DNA of 64,000 nt, taken from NCBI GenBank assembly GCA_000696115.1, contig JJOH01000003.1, positions 310,001-374,000 of the forward strand, given 5' to 3'. The position numbers and the translations under genes were made by a program. This stretch comes from Streptomyces olindensis (GTDB lineage: Bacteria > Actinomycetota > Actinomycetes > Streptomycetales > Streptomycetaceae). The notes below the pieces were generated by a model. It was not told the origin of the DNA. It worked only from the letters and a program-made list of their open reading frames with translations, and ran no database searches. Position 1 is the first letter of the stretch, and each line of letters starts with the position of its first letter. Of the stretch, positions 27,701 to 34,794 are shown piece by piece.

Positions 27701-29022
27701 GCGTGCGACGCCAGGATCTCCATGGAGCCCCAGGTCTCGTTGAGCTGCCGTTCCGGGCCGGCGACCAGGAGGACGCCCGGGATCGCTCCGGCCGGGCGGT
27801 CCGGCTGGGTCATGGGGCACACCAGGACGGACGGCAGGGCGTCCAGCTCGGCGCCGACGCTGCCGTCGAGGGCGGCCGGGCTGACCAGGCGGGTGCCGCG
27901 CGCGCCGAGGTCCGCGACCCGCTCCGACGGCAGCAGCACCGTCCGGTGCGGGACGTCCGGCCCGAGCAGCCGGTCGACCGCCGTACGGCAGGACGCGTCG
28001 ACCTCCTCCTGCCGGAAGGCCGAGACCAGCGAGGCGGCGGCCCCGCGCAGGGCCAGCTCCCGGGTCACGGCGTGCCGATGGGCCACCACCATCCCGGCCA
28101 GCCGGAGTATCACCAGCAGGAACAGCACCCCGGAGAAGGCCGCGATCACGGCGGCGTCCCGGGTCTGCTTGCTCAAGCCCTCGTACAGCAGGATCCCCGG
28201 CGCGATGAGCGTGGCCACGGCCAGCATGACCAGCCGGCGCGGCGGCGGGAGCAGGGACGCGCGCTGCGGCACGGAGGCGGTCAGTTCGACCATCGAGGGG
28301 TGCAGGGCGGCCAGGCCCCAGGCGGTGTAGAAGGCGATCCACCCGGTGTCGAGCAGGGTGCCCGTCTGCCACAGGCCGTTCAGTTGCAGGATCCCGTAGG
28401 CGATGTCGAAGCCGAGCAGCGTCACGGTGCCGACGACCAGCAGACCCACGGCACGGTTGTGGCCGGTGACCGGGCTCGGGGTCAGCAGCCGGGCCAGCAG
28501 GGCCAGCACGAGGACGTCGCCGAGGTGGTAGGCGATGCTGATCGCGCGCTGCTGCCAGGTCATCCCCTCCGCCACCGTCAGCGGCTGCACCAGGTACACC
28601 CACACGGGCAGCGCGAGGCCCGCCGTGACGATCAGCGCGTCGAGCAGGCTCGGCAGATCGCGGTCGGCCCAGCGGTGGCGCACCAGTCCGGACAGGCCGA
28701 TCGCGAAGAGCGGATAGGTGGCGAGGTAGCAGGCGTCGGCGGGGGAGGGGAACGGATTGGAGGCGTCGAAGTACTCCTCCATCACGTTGTGGTAGGTGTC
28801 TCCCGTGATGAAGGTGAGAAGCCCGCCGGCCAGGAACCACCAGGGCCACTGGTGGGCGGGCCGGTGCAGGCGCACGCCGACCAGTACCGCGGTGACTCCG
28901 GCCAGCCCGATGACGGCCCACAGCGCGGGAGCCACCACCGGGATGGTCATGTACACGATTGTGACGGCCGTGACCAGGGCGATGTAGGCGGCCATCAGCC
29001 GCCGCGCCGGCAGCAAGGACAT
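24718..29022 (-). CDS. Fusion: membrane GAF/PAS-GGDEF-EAL c-di-GMP enzyme + alpha-oxoamine-synthase-like PLP enzyme
   Basis: 1434 aa in one uninterrupted frame. About ten N-terminal helices (to residue 330), a GAF-like region (345-445), PAS (460-575), GGDEF domain with SLTGLPNR near 590 and GGDEF at 662-666, the inhibitory RRTD five residues before it, then EAL at 789-791 with LELTE, DDFGTG, LKIDKSF, AEGIE and QGYLFARP, so both cyclase and phosphodiesterase sites look intact. A basic linker follows, and from about 1047 a complete alpha-oxoamine-synthase-like (BioF/CqsA-type) domain: IDFASCNYLGL, GTHPSWSRLLG, DDSHGFG (1232-1238) and PLP-Lys1277 in GGFSKAYSS. ATG 29022 has GGGGGAGG upstream. 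Internal starts (Met1047, Val1024) lack ribosome sites, so a true fusion is favoured. Confidence 0.82.
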   Translation of the reverse strand: MSLLPARRLMAAYIALVTAVTIVYMTIPVVAPALWAVIGLAGVTAVLVGVRLHRPAHQWPWWFLAGGLLTFITGDTYHNVMEEYFDASNPFPSPADACYLATYPLFAIGLSGLVRHRWADRDLPSLLDALIVTAGLALPVWVYLVQPLTVAEGMTWQQRAISIAYHLGDVLVLALLARLLTPSPVTGHNRAVGLLVVGTVTLLGFDIAYGILQLNGLWQTGTLLDTGWIAFYTAWGLAALHPSMVELTASVPQRASLLPPPRRLVMLAVATLIAPGILLYEGLSKQTRDAAVIAAFSGVLFLLVILRLAGMVVAHRHAVTRELALRGAAASLVSAFRQEEVDASCRTAVDRLLGPDVPHRTVLLPSERVADLGARGTRLVSPAALDGSVGAELDALPSVLVCPMTQPDRPAGAIPGVLLVAGPERQLNETWGSMEILASHAGLAMERVKLRKEVVRREKEAYFRTLVRNASDVILILEDDDTIRYASPSARSVFGTDDLVGVSLPELVDPGDRERATRELTAVRERGSPAGHDHWWVRRGDGRVEVEVRFSDFRDERTVSGLVVTLRDVTEQRRLEQELTQRAFHDSLTGLPNRTLLLERIERALLRGRRESSLTCLLFIDLDDFKLVNDTMGHRAGDHLLIAVGNRLSRTLRRTDTAARLGGDEFAVLMEDAKQPLDAELLAAQVIQTLGRPFDLDDESVTVSASVGVATARDSTDAEELLGHADLALYAAKAAGKRQWRRFRPLLRSRMVERHDLQSQLARAVADKAFALHYQPVVDITAGEVVGFEALVRWPTEERPPVTPDQLIGLAEETGHIGPLGSWVLENAVSDIAALQRLPGPSRPPYVSVNVSARQFRDAGFVEQVGQALSTPGLEPGSLQLELTETVLLHRDDRLQTVLHTLKELGVHIAVDDFGTGFSSLRYLRDFPIDVLKIDKSFIDDIARDAQQVALVEGIVRIADTLGLQVIAEGIEDPAQRDLLAGMGCRFGQGYLFARPLTVEQSAHVLREPSTRPFAPPRTRRPRVNAARGRREARWADLEHLRRTSPMSDAVLDEVRGRHIRSGDHWLIDFASCNYLGLDWDPEVMDAVDPAVRQWGTHPSWSRLLGSPRLYPDIEERLAALLGAPDTLLLPTLTLVHASVIPALAEDGHVFVEATAHRTVYDGCVVARARGAALHRFHGDRLDELRALLRRVPPGTPRLVCLDGVNSMSGNIPDLPALAAVCRAEGATLYVDDSHGFGVIGERAPGEPCPYGMRGNCVVRHTGESYDGIVLVGGFSKAYSSLLAFLALPPELKNRLKTAAAPYLYSGPSPTASLATALAGLDVNERRGDPIRADLYRKTVRVLDQLDELGVSTLNTDRLPIVEVPLVNPADLDAVAAFLWEEGIYVTLAAYPLVPRDRVGFRIQLTALNSDDDIDHLNGTLTRLSERFPLRLKD

Positions 29023-29160
29023 GCGCCTCCCCCCGTCGGGGAGACCGGGGTGTACACCTGGTCCTGTTGAATTCGATAGTAAGTTCGCCCGGGTGGCCCT
29101 GCATCTCGGGGACCGGTCACGGAGCCCGGGGGAGCGGACCCGGCCCTCGCGGCTCGGGTG

Positions 29161-29646
29161 TCAGCCGCGTCCCTGATGAAACCGGACGTGCAACTCCCGC
29201 ACACTCTCCGTGAGTTCGGGTGCCGGGCCGTCCACGACTACACCGGGTGCGACCTCGTGGACGGGGAGTGTCCGGACCGGTGGCGCGGGGACCTGCAACT
29301 CGCTCAGCCAGGATGAGAGTTGCTCGGATGAGGCGACGTAGACGATGCGTCCCAGGCCGACCCAGGCGTGCGCGGCCGCGCACATCGGGCAGTGCTCGCC
29401 GGAGGTGTAGACGGTGGCGGCCACCCGCTCCTCGGGTGAGAGGCGGGCCGCCGACCAGCGCGCCAGTTCGAACTCGGGGTGCCGGGTGCGATCGCCGGAG
29501 GCCACCCGGTTGTGGTCCTCGGCGAGGACCGTGCCGTCCCCACCGACCAGGACCGATCCGAACGGCTCGTCCCCGGCCTGCAGCGCCTCGGCGGCGAGCT
29601 CCACGCAGCGGCGCAGGTACGGCAGGTCCGTGTCCTTCACGACCAT
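29161..29646 (-). CDS. Nucleoside deaminase (CMP/dCMP deaminase-type zinc enzyme)
   Basis: 161 aa. Zinc site residues: His and Glu in RHPEFELARW (HxE) and the cysteines of EHCPMC. GDEPFGSVLVG and TVYTSGEHCPMCAAAH are typical of guanine/cytosine-type deaminases. It hydrolyses an amino group from a purine or pyrimidine base or nucleoside; the exact base is unclear. Unlike tRNA-specific TadA, a basic C-terminal helix is not obvious. ATG 29646 follows GGGGAAGGG. Lies upstream of the fusion gene in the same direction with 138 nt between, and divergent from the GNAT gene. Confidence 0.85.
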   Translation of the reverse strand: MVVKDTDLPYLRRCVELAAEALQAGDEPFGSVLVGGDGTVLAEDHNRVASGDRTRHPEFELARWSAARLSPEERVAATVYTSGEHCPMCAAAHAWVGLGRIVYVASSEQLSSWLSELQVPAPPVRTLPVHEVAPGVVVDGPAPELTESVRELHVRFHQGRG

Positions 29647-29792
29647 GGTGCGGCCCTTCCCCGTGATGATGTGATCAACAGGACCTTATGGCGTCGGCCC
29701 ACATGGGGAAAGGAACGGTGGGGGACGCGATGGGGTGTTGCCGTACCGGAAAAGGCGTTGCCGCACCGGCCGGCCGGTGCTGGAGTGCACCC

Positions 29793-30599
29793 ATGGACCA
29801 CATCGATCACACCGCGCTGCTCGCCCTGTTCGACCGGGACCTGCGGGAGGGGGCCCGGCCGGACGGCCCCGACGCCCGCGTCGAGCGAACCGGCGGCGTC
29901 GTGCGCCAGGTCGCCGATGCGCAGGGCTGGAACGGCGTCCTGTGGTCCGCCCTGGACGAGGCCGGAGCGGAGGCGGCGATCGCCGAGCAGATCCGCGCCT
30001 ACACCGGGCTCGGCCTGGACTTCGAGTGGAAGCTGTACGGACACGACCGGCCCGCGGACCTCGGGCAGCGGCTGCGCGCGGCGGGTTTCACGCCCGGGCC
30101 GCAGGAGACGCTGATGATCGGCGAGGCCGGAGGTCCGGTCCTCGACGCCGAACCGCCCAAGGGCGTCCGCGTCCTGCCGGTCACCGACGCGCCGGGCGTG
30201 GATCTCGTCGCCGAGGTCCACGAGCAGGCCTTCGGCGCGGACAGCACCTGGCTGCGGCGCCGACTGCGCGCGCAGTTGGCGACGGACCCGGACACCGTCG
30301 TCGCCGTCGTGGCGATGGCCGGGGACGAGCCGGTGAGCGCGGCCCGGATGGAACTCGTGCCGGGCATGCGGTTCGCCGGCCTGTGGGGCGGCGGCACCGT
30401 CGAGGGCTGGCGCGGCCGCGGCATCTACCGCGCCCTGGTCGCCCACCGCGCCCGCGTCGCCGCGGCCCGCGGCTACCGCTACCTCCAGGTCGACGCCTCC
30501 GACCAGAGCCGACCCATCCTGGAACGCCTCGGCTTCATGCCGCTGACGACGACGACGCCGTACGTCTACGAGCTGGGACGGGCCGCGGCGCGGTCATGA
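29793..30599 (+). CDS. GNAT family N-acetyltransferase
   Basis: 268 aa. C-terminal GNAT fold with the acetyl-CoA loop in EGWRGRGIYRALVAHR (Q/R-x-x-G-x-G/A) and the late strand YRYLQVDASDQSRPILERLGF. The N-terminal 120 residues are a less conserved partner domain (LDFEWKLYGHDRP). The substrate is not predictable. ATG 29793 is chosen for GGAG about 10 nt upstream; an upstream ATG at 29688 would add unlike sequence. Ends in a strong palindromic terminator. Confidence 0.82.
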   Translation: MDHIDHTALLALFDRDLREGARPDGPDARVERTGGVVRQVADAQGWNGVLWSALDEAGAEAAIAEQIRAYTGLGLDFEWKLYGHDRPADLGQRLRAAGFTPGPQETLMIGEAGGPVLDAEPPKGVRVLPVTDAPGVDLVAEVHEQAFGADSTWLRRRLRAQLATDPDTVVAVVAMAGDEPVSAARMELVPGMRFAGLWGGGTVEGWRGRGIYRALVAHRARVAAARGYRYLQVDASDQSRPILERLGFMPLTTTTPYVYELGRAAARS

Positions 30600-30637
30600 C
30601 CGGCCCGACACGCCCGACGCGCCGACGCGCCGACGCG

Positions 30638-30663
30638 CCCGCGCGGCCGGCCGGCCGCGCGGG
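30638..30663. terminator. Bidirectional terminator, 26-bp perfect palindrome
   Basis: Two 13-nt arms pair perfectly with no loop, between the convergent GNAT and GlsB-like genes. Immediately upstream are three GCCGACGC-type direct repeats (30621-30638). Confidence 0.7.
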
Positions 30664-30712
30664 CGGGTTGTGTCGTGCGTACGGTTGTTTCGCGCCGTGC
30701 GTCGGTACGTCG

Positions 30713-30976
30713 TCAGCGGCGTGCCTTCGAGCGGTCCAGTGCGGTCACGCCGAGCGCGGCGAGACCGATCTGGATGAGCCACTCGACCCAGTCGACGCCC
30801 TTGGTGTCGGCCACGCCGAACGCGGCGGCGAGCGCGGAGCCGATCAGCGCGGCAATGATGCCGACGACGATCGTCCACAGGATGCCGATCCGCTGACGGC
30901 CCGGGACCACGAGTCGGCCCAGGACGCCGATGACGATGCCGATCACGATGGCACTGATGATGCCGTCGATCTCCAT
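30713..30976 (-). CDS. GlsB/YeaQ/YmgE-family stress-response membrane protein
   Basis: 87 aa, three predicted membrane helices (IISAIVIGIVIGVLGRLVV; IGILWTIVVGIIAALIGSAL; WLIQIGLAALGV). The GRLVVPGRQ loop after helix 1 and GSALAAAFG in helix 2 match the transglycosylase-associated/GlsB family, induced by stress in many bacteria but without known biochemistry. Starts with MEIDGIISAIVIG at ATG 30976, the usual start for this family, with GGGGCGGAG upstream. The next upstream gene encodes another stress-type small membrane protein (SPW repeats). Confidence 0.9.
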   Translation of the reverse strand: MEIDGIISAIVIGIVIGVLGRLVVPGRQRIGILWTIVVGIIAALIGSALAAAFGVADTKGVDWVEWLIQIGLAALGVTALDRSKARR

Positions 30977-31040
30977 CTCCGCCCCTTCTCCTCAGGACCC
31001 CCGCTGTAGTGCGTGTGCCCCATGCCGGCCGGGACACTCC

Positions 31041-31067
31041 GGCTCTGCGGCTCTGCGGCTCTGCGGC
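31041..31067. repeat. 8-bp tandem repeat (GGCTCTGC, three copies)
   Basis: Three exact copies plus a partial fourth in the intergenic stretch between the GlsB-like and SPW genes. No function evident. Confidence 0.75.
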
Positions 31068-31101
31068 CCGCGCCGCTCGCGACCGGGTGCGGGTGTGAAA
31101 G

Positions 31102-31126
31102 GGCCGGCCCGGGGTGCGGACCGGCC
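31102..31126 (-). terminator. Terminator downstream of the SPW gene
   Basis: GGCCGG (31102-31107) pairs with CCGGCC (31121-31126); read on the minus strand the stem is followed by CTTTC, typical of Streptomyces terminators. Confidence 0.55.
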
Positions 31127-31147
31127 TTCGGTTCTCCTCCGGCGGGG

Positions 31148-31588
31148 CTACGGCCTCGGGGAGGCCTTCGCCGCCGTGCCGGCGCACACCAGCCCCAGGA
31201 TCACGGCCAGTGCGCCGATGATGATGTTGTTCCACACGACGCCGGCGTCCGGGCTGTCGCCGACGATCCACGGCGAGATGATCATCCACACCCCGAGGGC
31301 GCACATGGCCCAGCTCAGGCCGTACATGCGCTCCGGAGCGCGAGTGAACCCGAGCGCCAGCAGGCCGATCGCGACGCCCATGATCAGGTTGTGGGTAACG
31401 AGCGGCGGCTGGCTGGTCGTGTAGTGGACTATCCACGGGGAGGCGGCGCAGTACAGACCGAGCAGGAACACCGGTCCGTCCACGAGCGCCACATCACGGC
31501 CACCGAGCACCCGGGCGTAACGGGTCCGCATTTCGGAGGCATCAGGATGGCTGGTTATGTCACCTCTTGTGGGCGAGACGTTGGCCAT
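31148..31588 (-). CDS. SPW repeat membrane protein
   Basis: 146 aa. Four membrane helices carrying the paired SPW motif: AASPWIVHY and IISPWIVG. SPW proteins are small integral membrane proteins of unknown function, common in actinobacteria. The N-terminal 35 residues are polar. ATG 31588 follows AAGGAGACGACTC. Its promoter shares the AT-rich region 31589-31680 with no obvious consensus. Situated next to the GlsB-like gene, which is also a small stress-type membrane protein. Confidence 0.85.
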   Translation of the reverse strand: MANVSPTRGDITSHPDASEMRTRYARVLGGRDVALVDGPVFLLGLYCAASPWIVHYTTSQPPLVTHNLIMGVAIGLLALGFTRAPERMYGLSWAMCALGVWMIISPWIVGDSPDAGVVWNNIIIGALAVILGLVCAGTAAKASPRP

Positions 31589-31805
31589 GAGTCGTCTCCT
31601 TCGTCTTGCAGGGCGACCGCGTATGCGGTAAACGCCGCGTAAGCCTCATTCTGCACTTATTTACCCTTTATGTGTAGAGGTCGGGGCGGTGTGCTGGTTC
31701 GTCCCGCGGTACATGTCCGGGCGGATCGGGGGCAACCGGATGGGTACGACAACGACCGATCGACGCCGCCCGGCAGGCGGCTCGGGACAGGGGAGGGCAG
31801 CGGGC

Positions 31806-31982
31806 ATGTCAGCGGCCATGAGTGCGAAGGTGTTGGAGCGGTTCCCGGCGGGAGCTCCGCGCGGATCGTGGCCGGCGGAGGAGTACGCGGCCCGCCGCCG
31901 CGCCGAGGGCGAGCCCGCCACCGTCGTGATGGATCTGGAGTCGGACGCCTTCCTCGTCGTGGTTCCGTCCGACGAGGACTGA
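31806..31982 (+). CDS. Small conserved hypothetical protein
   Basis: 58 aa, acidic C-terminus (ATVVMDLESDAFLVVVPSDED). The core ERFPAGAPRGSWPAEEYAAR looks conserved among Streptomyces small proteins. ATG 31806 follows GGGGAGGG; a second ATG lies five codons in. Soluble, no domain recognised. Confidence 0.6.
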   Translation: MSAAMSAKVLERFPAGAPRGSWPAEEYAARRRAEGEPATVVMDLESDAFLVVVPSDED

Positions 31983-32112
31983 ACCGGCCGCACGGGCCGT
32001 CCGGGAAACCGTTGCCGTCCAGGCCCCTCATGCTCGAAATCCGTGGTCCGGGATACGAGATGAGCCGCGATTTCCTTGACGGCCCTCGTTCCGCGCTGAC
32101 GCGATCCACGGC

Positions 32113-32196
32113 ATGACCATGCGACTGGACCTCACGCGGCGACGCCACGTCGACCTCGCACGCGTCTCCAGCGCTTCCTGTCGCAGCGCAGCCTGA
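32113..32196 (+). CDS. Putative cysteine-type leader peptide
   Basis: 27 codons, too short for standard gene finders. The product contains RRRHVDLARVSSASCR, the pattern of actinobacterial leader peptides that precede sulfur-assimilation genes and sense cysteinyl-tRNA (a conserved Cys codon near the end). Such leaders usually sit before sulfate or thiosulfate transport or reductase genes; here the next gene is a secreted serine hydrolase 269 nt away, which is unusual. Its last codons and stop are part of an 18-bp tandem duplication. The stretch 31983-32112 before it holds only its presumed promoter, and 32219-32417 after it shows nothing I can support. Confidence 0.6.
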   Translation: MTMRLDLTRRRHVDLARVSSASCRSAA

Positions 32197-32218
32197 GCCC
32201 GCAGCGCAGCCTGAGCCC
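32183..32218 (+). repeat. 18-bp tandem duplication across the leader stop codon
   Basis: Two exact copies, 32183-32200 and 32201-32218. The first holds the last codons and TGA of the leader peptide. Confidence 0.9.
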
Positions 32219-32417
32219 GTCGGCTCGCCGCTTCCCGCACCGCCGTACCCGCCTTCGGCAGCATCCTGCCGAGCCCGCGCCCTGTCGAGCGGTGGCCCGT
32301 CCGGGGTCAGTGGTGGCGATTCCCGCGGTGAAGGCCTGCGGCGCGCTCCAAGCGACAGGCCCTGGAGCCGCTCCGAGCTCAACGATCAACCTCCCGGCCC
32401 GAGTTCGGCGTCATCCG

Positions 32418-32445
32418 CACCAAGGGGCAACCCGGCCCCTTGGTG
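32418..32445 (+). promoter_or_regulatory. 11-bp hairpin directly before the serine-hydrolase ribosome site
   Basis: Arms 32418-32428 and 32435-32445 pair perfectly around a 6-nt loop. GGGAGG of the next gene begins a few bases later. It may be an attenuator element connected to the leader peptide, or a stand-alone stem. Confidence 0.6.
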
Positions 32446-32464
32446 AACGGGAGGCACAGACCCC

Positions 32465-33664
32465 ATGAAGCAGCGGGCCGCACGGACCGTCTCGTACGCA
32501 CTGGCAGTGGCGTTGTCGACCGGGGCCGTGGCCGTCGCCCCCTCCGCACACGCGGCGCCGCCGGAGCACGGCCATGAGGCGACCCGGGCCGCCCTGCGTG
32601 ATCTGGTCGAGAAGGGCGGCCTGCCCGGAGTGGCCGCCAAGGTCCGCGACCGTGAGGGGAGTTGGTTCGCGCAGGCCGGACACGCGGACACCGCCACCGG
32701 CCGCGAGCGCTCCCCGGGCGACCACTTCCGCGGCGCCAGCATCACCAAGACGTTCATCGCCACCGTCCTGCTCCAGCTGGAGGCGGAGCGGAGACTGAGC
32801 CTGGACGACACGGTCGAGCGCCGGCTGCCCGGCCTGGTGCGGGGCAACGGCTACGACGCGGACCGCATCACGCTGCGCCACCTCCTGAACCACACCAGCG
32901 GCATCGCCAACTACACCGACGACCCCGCGTTCCTCCACGACGCCGCCGGTCCCGGATTCCCCGAGCACCGGTACGACACCCACACGCCCGAGGACCTCGT
33001 CGCGGTCGCGCTGAAGCACCCGCCCGTCAACGAGCCGGGGACGGCACCCGCGTACTCCAACACCAACTACGTGATCGCCGGGATGGTCATCGAGAAGGCG
33101 ACGGGCCGCTCCTACGCGCAGGAGATCACCCGGCGCATCGTCCGCCCGCTGAAGTTGCGCGGGACCTCGTTCCCCGGTACGTCACCCCACCTGCCGAAGC
33201 CGCACCCCGTCGGCTACTCGCGGCTCCACCAGGACGCCCCGGACGCCCCCGTCCACGACGCCACCGAACAGAACATGACCTGGCTGGGCGCGGCCGGTGA
33301 CGTCATCTCCACCGGGGGCGACCTCAACCGCTTCCAAAGGGCGCTGATCAAGGGCGAGTTGCTGCCCCGGAAGCAGCTGAAGGAGATGCTCGACGAGGTC
33401 CCGACGGGGGACGGGCTCGGGTTCGGACTCGGCGTCGAGTTCGCGACGCTGTCCTGCGGTGTGAAGGTGGTGGGCAAGACCGGGCGGACCAACGGCTCCC
33501 TGTCCGCCATGGTCGGCACCCGGGACGGCGAGCACCAGCTGACCTTCCACATCAACGGGGACTGGCTGCCGGACCCGTCGCTCTACACCGACGTGATCGA
33601 GGCGGAGTTCTGCGGCGAGGTTCCCTCCCGGACCGGCGATCCGGCCCTGCCCCGGCTCGGTTAG
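32465..33664 (+). CDS. Secreted serine hydrolase (class C beta-lactamase / DD-carboxypeptidase fold)
   Basis: 399 aa. Signal peptide ends at SAHAAPP (about residue 31). Active-site motifs: S92-I-T-K95 (SxxK), Y197-S-N199, and KTG in VGKTGRTNG. Substrate-side signature LRHLLNHTSGIANY is typical of D-alanyl-D-alanine carboxypeptidase/esterase-type members of this family, as in the Streptomyces R61 enzyme. Acts outside the membrane on peptidoglycan stems or esters. ATG 32465 follows GGGAGGC. Its stop TAG overlaps the TAA of the convergent acyl-CoA dehydrogenase-like gene. Confidence 0.9.
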   Translation: MKQRAARTVSYALAVALSTGAVAVAPSAHAAPPEHGHEATRAALRDLVEKGGLPGVAAKVRDREGSWFAQAGHADTATGRERSPGDHFRGASITKTFIATVLLQLEAERRLSLDDTVERRLPGLVRGNGYDADRITLRHLLNHTSGIANYTDDPAFLHDAAGPGFPEHRYDTHTPEDLVAVALKHPPVNEPGTAPAYSNTNYVIAGMVIEKATGRSYAQEITRRIVRPLKLRGTSFPGTSPHLPKPHPVGYSRLHQDAPDAPVHDATEQNMTWLGAAGDVISTGGDLNRFQRALIKGELLPRKQLKEMLDEVPTGDGLGFGLGVEFATLSCGVKVVGKTGRTNGSLSAMVGTRDGEHQLTFHINGDWLPDPSLYTDVIEAEFCGEVPSRTGDPALPRLG

Positions 33665-34710
33665 CCGGACGCCAGCGAGCCGAGGTGCGTCCGGCGCGCC
33701 TCGGCCGTCTGGCCCTGCACCAGCAGGAACATCCCCTCGCGCGCCAGCCGCTGCGCCCGGCTGCCCAGGTCCATGGACCGGCCGCCCCCGGCCACGATCG
33801 CCGCGGTCGTGGCCGCGCGCAGCACGTCGTACGCCCGGGTCTTCACCGCCAGCCGATCCGGGACGCACGCGTGCGGGACGGGGTGGTCGGCCAACGCGTA
33901 GGCCTCCCGCCGGACCTCGTCGAGCCGGGCCCGCAGCGACCGCGCCGTCTCCTCGCCGTCCGGGGCCCGCGCCACCAGGTGCAGCGCCGCGGACGCCACC
34001 CCGAACACGGCCGGACTGGCGTTGGCGGCCCTGGGCAGGTCGACCAGGGCGAACTCCTCCTGCGAGGTGCGCAGCACGACGGACTCCTCCGGCACCCACA
34101 GGCCGTCCAGCTGCAGGGAGACGGTACGGGCGGCGGTGAGCGCCGCGAGCCGCATCGGCGCCGACGCGGACAGCCCCGACTGCTCCCGGGCCCCGGCGAC
34201 GACGAAGACCACCTCTGCGGTGTCCGTCACCCCGGCCAGCAGCATCACGTCGTTCAGACCCCAGCCCGTGTACCAGGGGACCGTGCCCTCGAAGCGCCAG
34301 CCGCCCCGCTCGGGCACGGCCCGCACCGGGACCCGGGGAAAGGCCCGGACGTGCGCGAACGCGATGCCGGCCAACAGCTCTCCGGTCGCCAGCGGACGCA
34401 GCAGCTGCTCCCGGACGGGCGAGTCGTATGTGGCGAGCAGCTTCACCGGCGTGTGGTGCTGTGTCTGCACGAACCATGTGGAGCAGCACGCCCCGGCGAG
34501 GATCTCCGCGGTCTCCCGCGCCACCGCCACGGGCGCGTCCGCCCCGCCGTACTCCTTCGGCCCCACCACCCCGAGCAGCCCCGCCCGCTTCACCGCCTCG
34601 ACATGGCTCGCGGGCACACCCTCCTGGTCGACGCGCTCAGCGTGCGGGACGAGGAGGTCGTGCGCCAGTCGCCGGGCGCGGGTGACGAGAGGATGGGGTG
34701 TGGTGGTCAT
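33661..34710 (-). CDS. Acyl-CoA dehydrogenase family flavoprotein
   Basis: 349 aa. N-terminal ACAD segment EAVKRAGLLGVVGPKEYGG, middle beta domain (GIAFAHVRA to GGWRFEGTVPWYTGWGLND), C-terminal helical bundle with MDLGSRAQRLAREGMFL. Somewhat short, with a C-terminal domain resembling hydroxylase-type (DszC/HpaB-like) members more than beta-oxidation dehydrogenases; the catalytic Glu of the latter is not evident. Oxidation or hydroxylation of an unknown substrate with flavin. ATG 34710 with GGGAG upstream. The terminal codons overlap the serine hydrolase by 4 nt. Confidence 0.75.
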   Translation of the reverse strand: MTTTPHPLVTRARRLAHDLLVPHAERVDQEGVPASHVEAVKRAGLLGVVGPKEYGGADAPVAVARETAEILAGACCSTWFVQTQHHTPVKLLATYDSPVREQLLRPLATGELLAGIAFAHVRAFPRVPVRAVPERGGWRFEGTVPWYTGWGLNDVMLLAGVTDTAEVVFVVAGAREQSGLSASAPMRLAALTAARTVSLQLDGLWVPEESVVLRTSQEEFALVDLPRAANASPAVFGVASAALHLVARAPDGEETARSLRARLDEVRREAYALADHPVPHACVPDRLAVKTRAYDVLRAATTAAIVAGGGRSMDLGSRAQRLAREGMFLLVQGQTAEARRTHLGSLASG

Positions 34711-34794
34711 GGGGGAATTCTCCCGGTCGGCCGGCGCGGGGTGTCGATCCGGGGGTGTGTCGTCCGTGTGGGAGGTGCAAGGACACCCGGACAC

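Noticed and set aside
23624..29104. 1826-codon open frame on the minus strand in a second frame over the fusion gene
   Set aside because: Pro/Arg/Gly-rich translation with no domains; it is an out-of-frame reading of the GGDEF-EAL-AOS gene, favoured by high GC.
32132..32389. Minus-strand 85-codon ORF over the leader region
   Set aside because: Low-complexity Arg/Cys repeats caused by the 18-bp duplication; no start signal.
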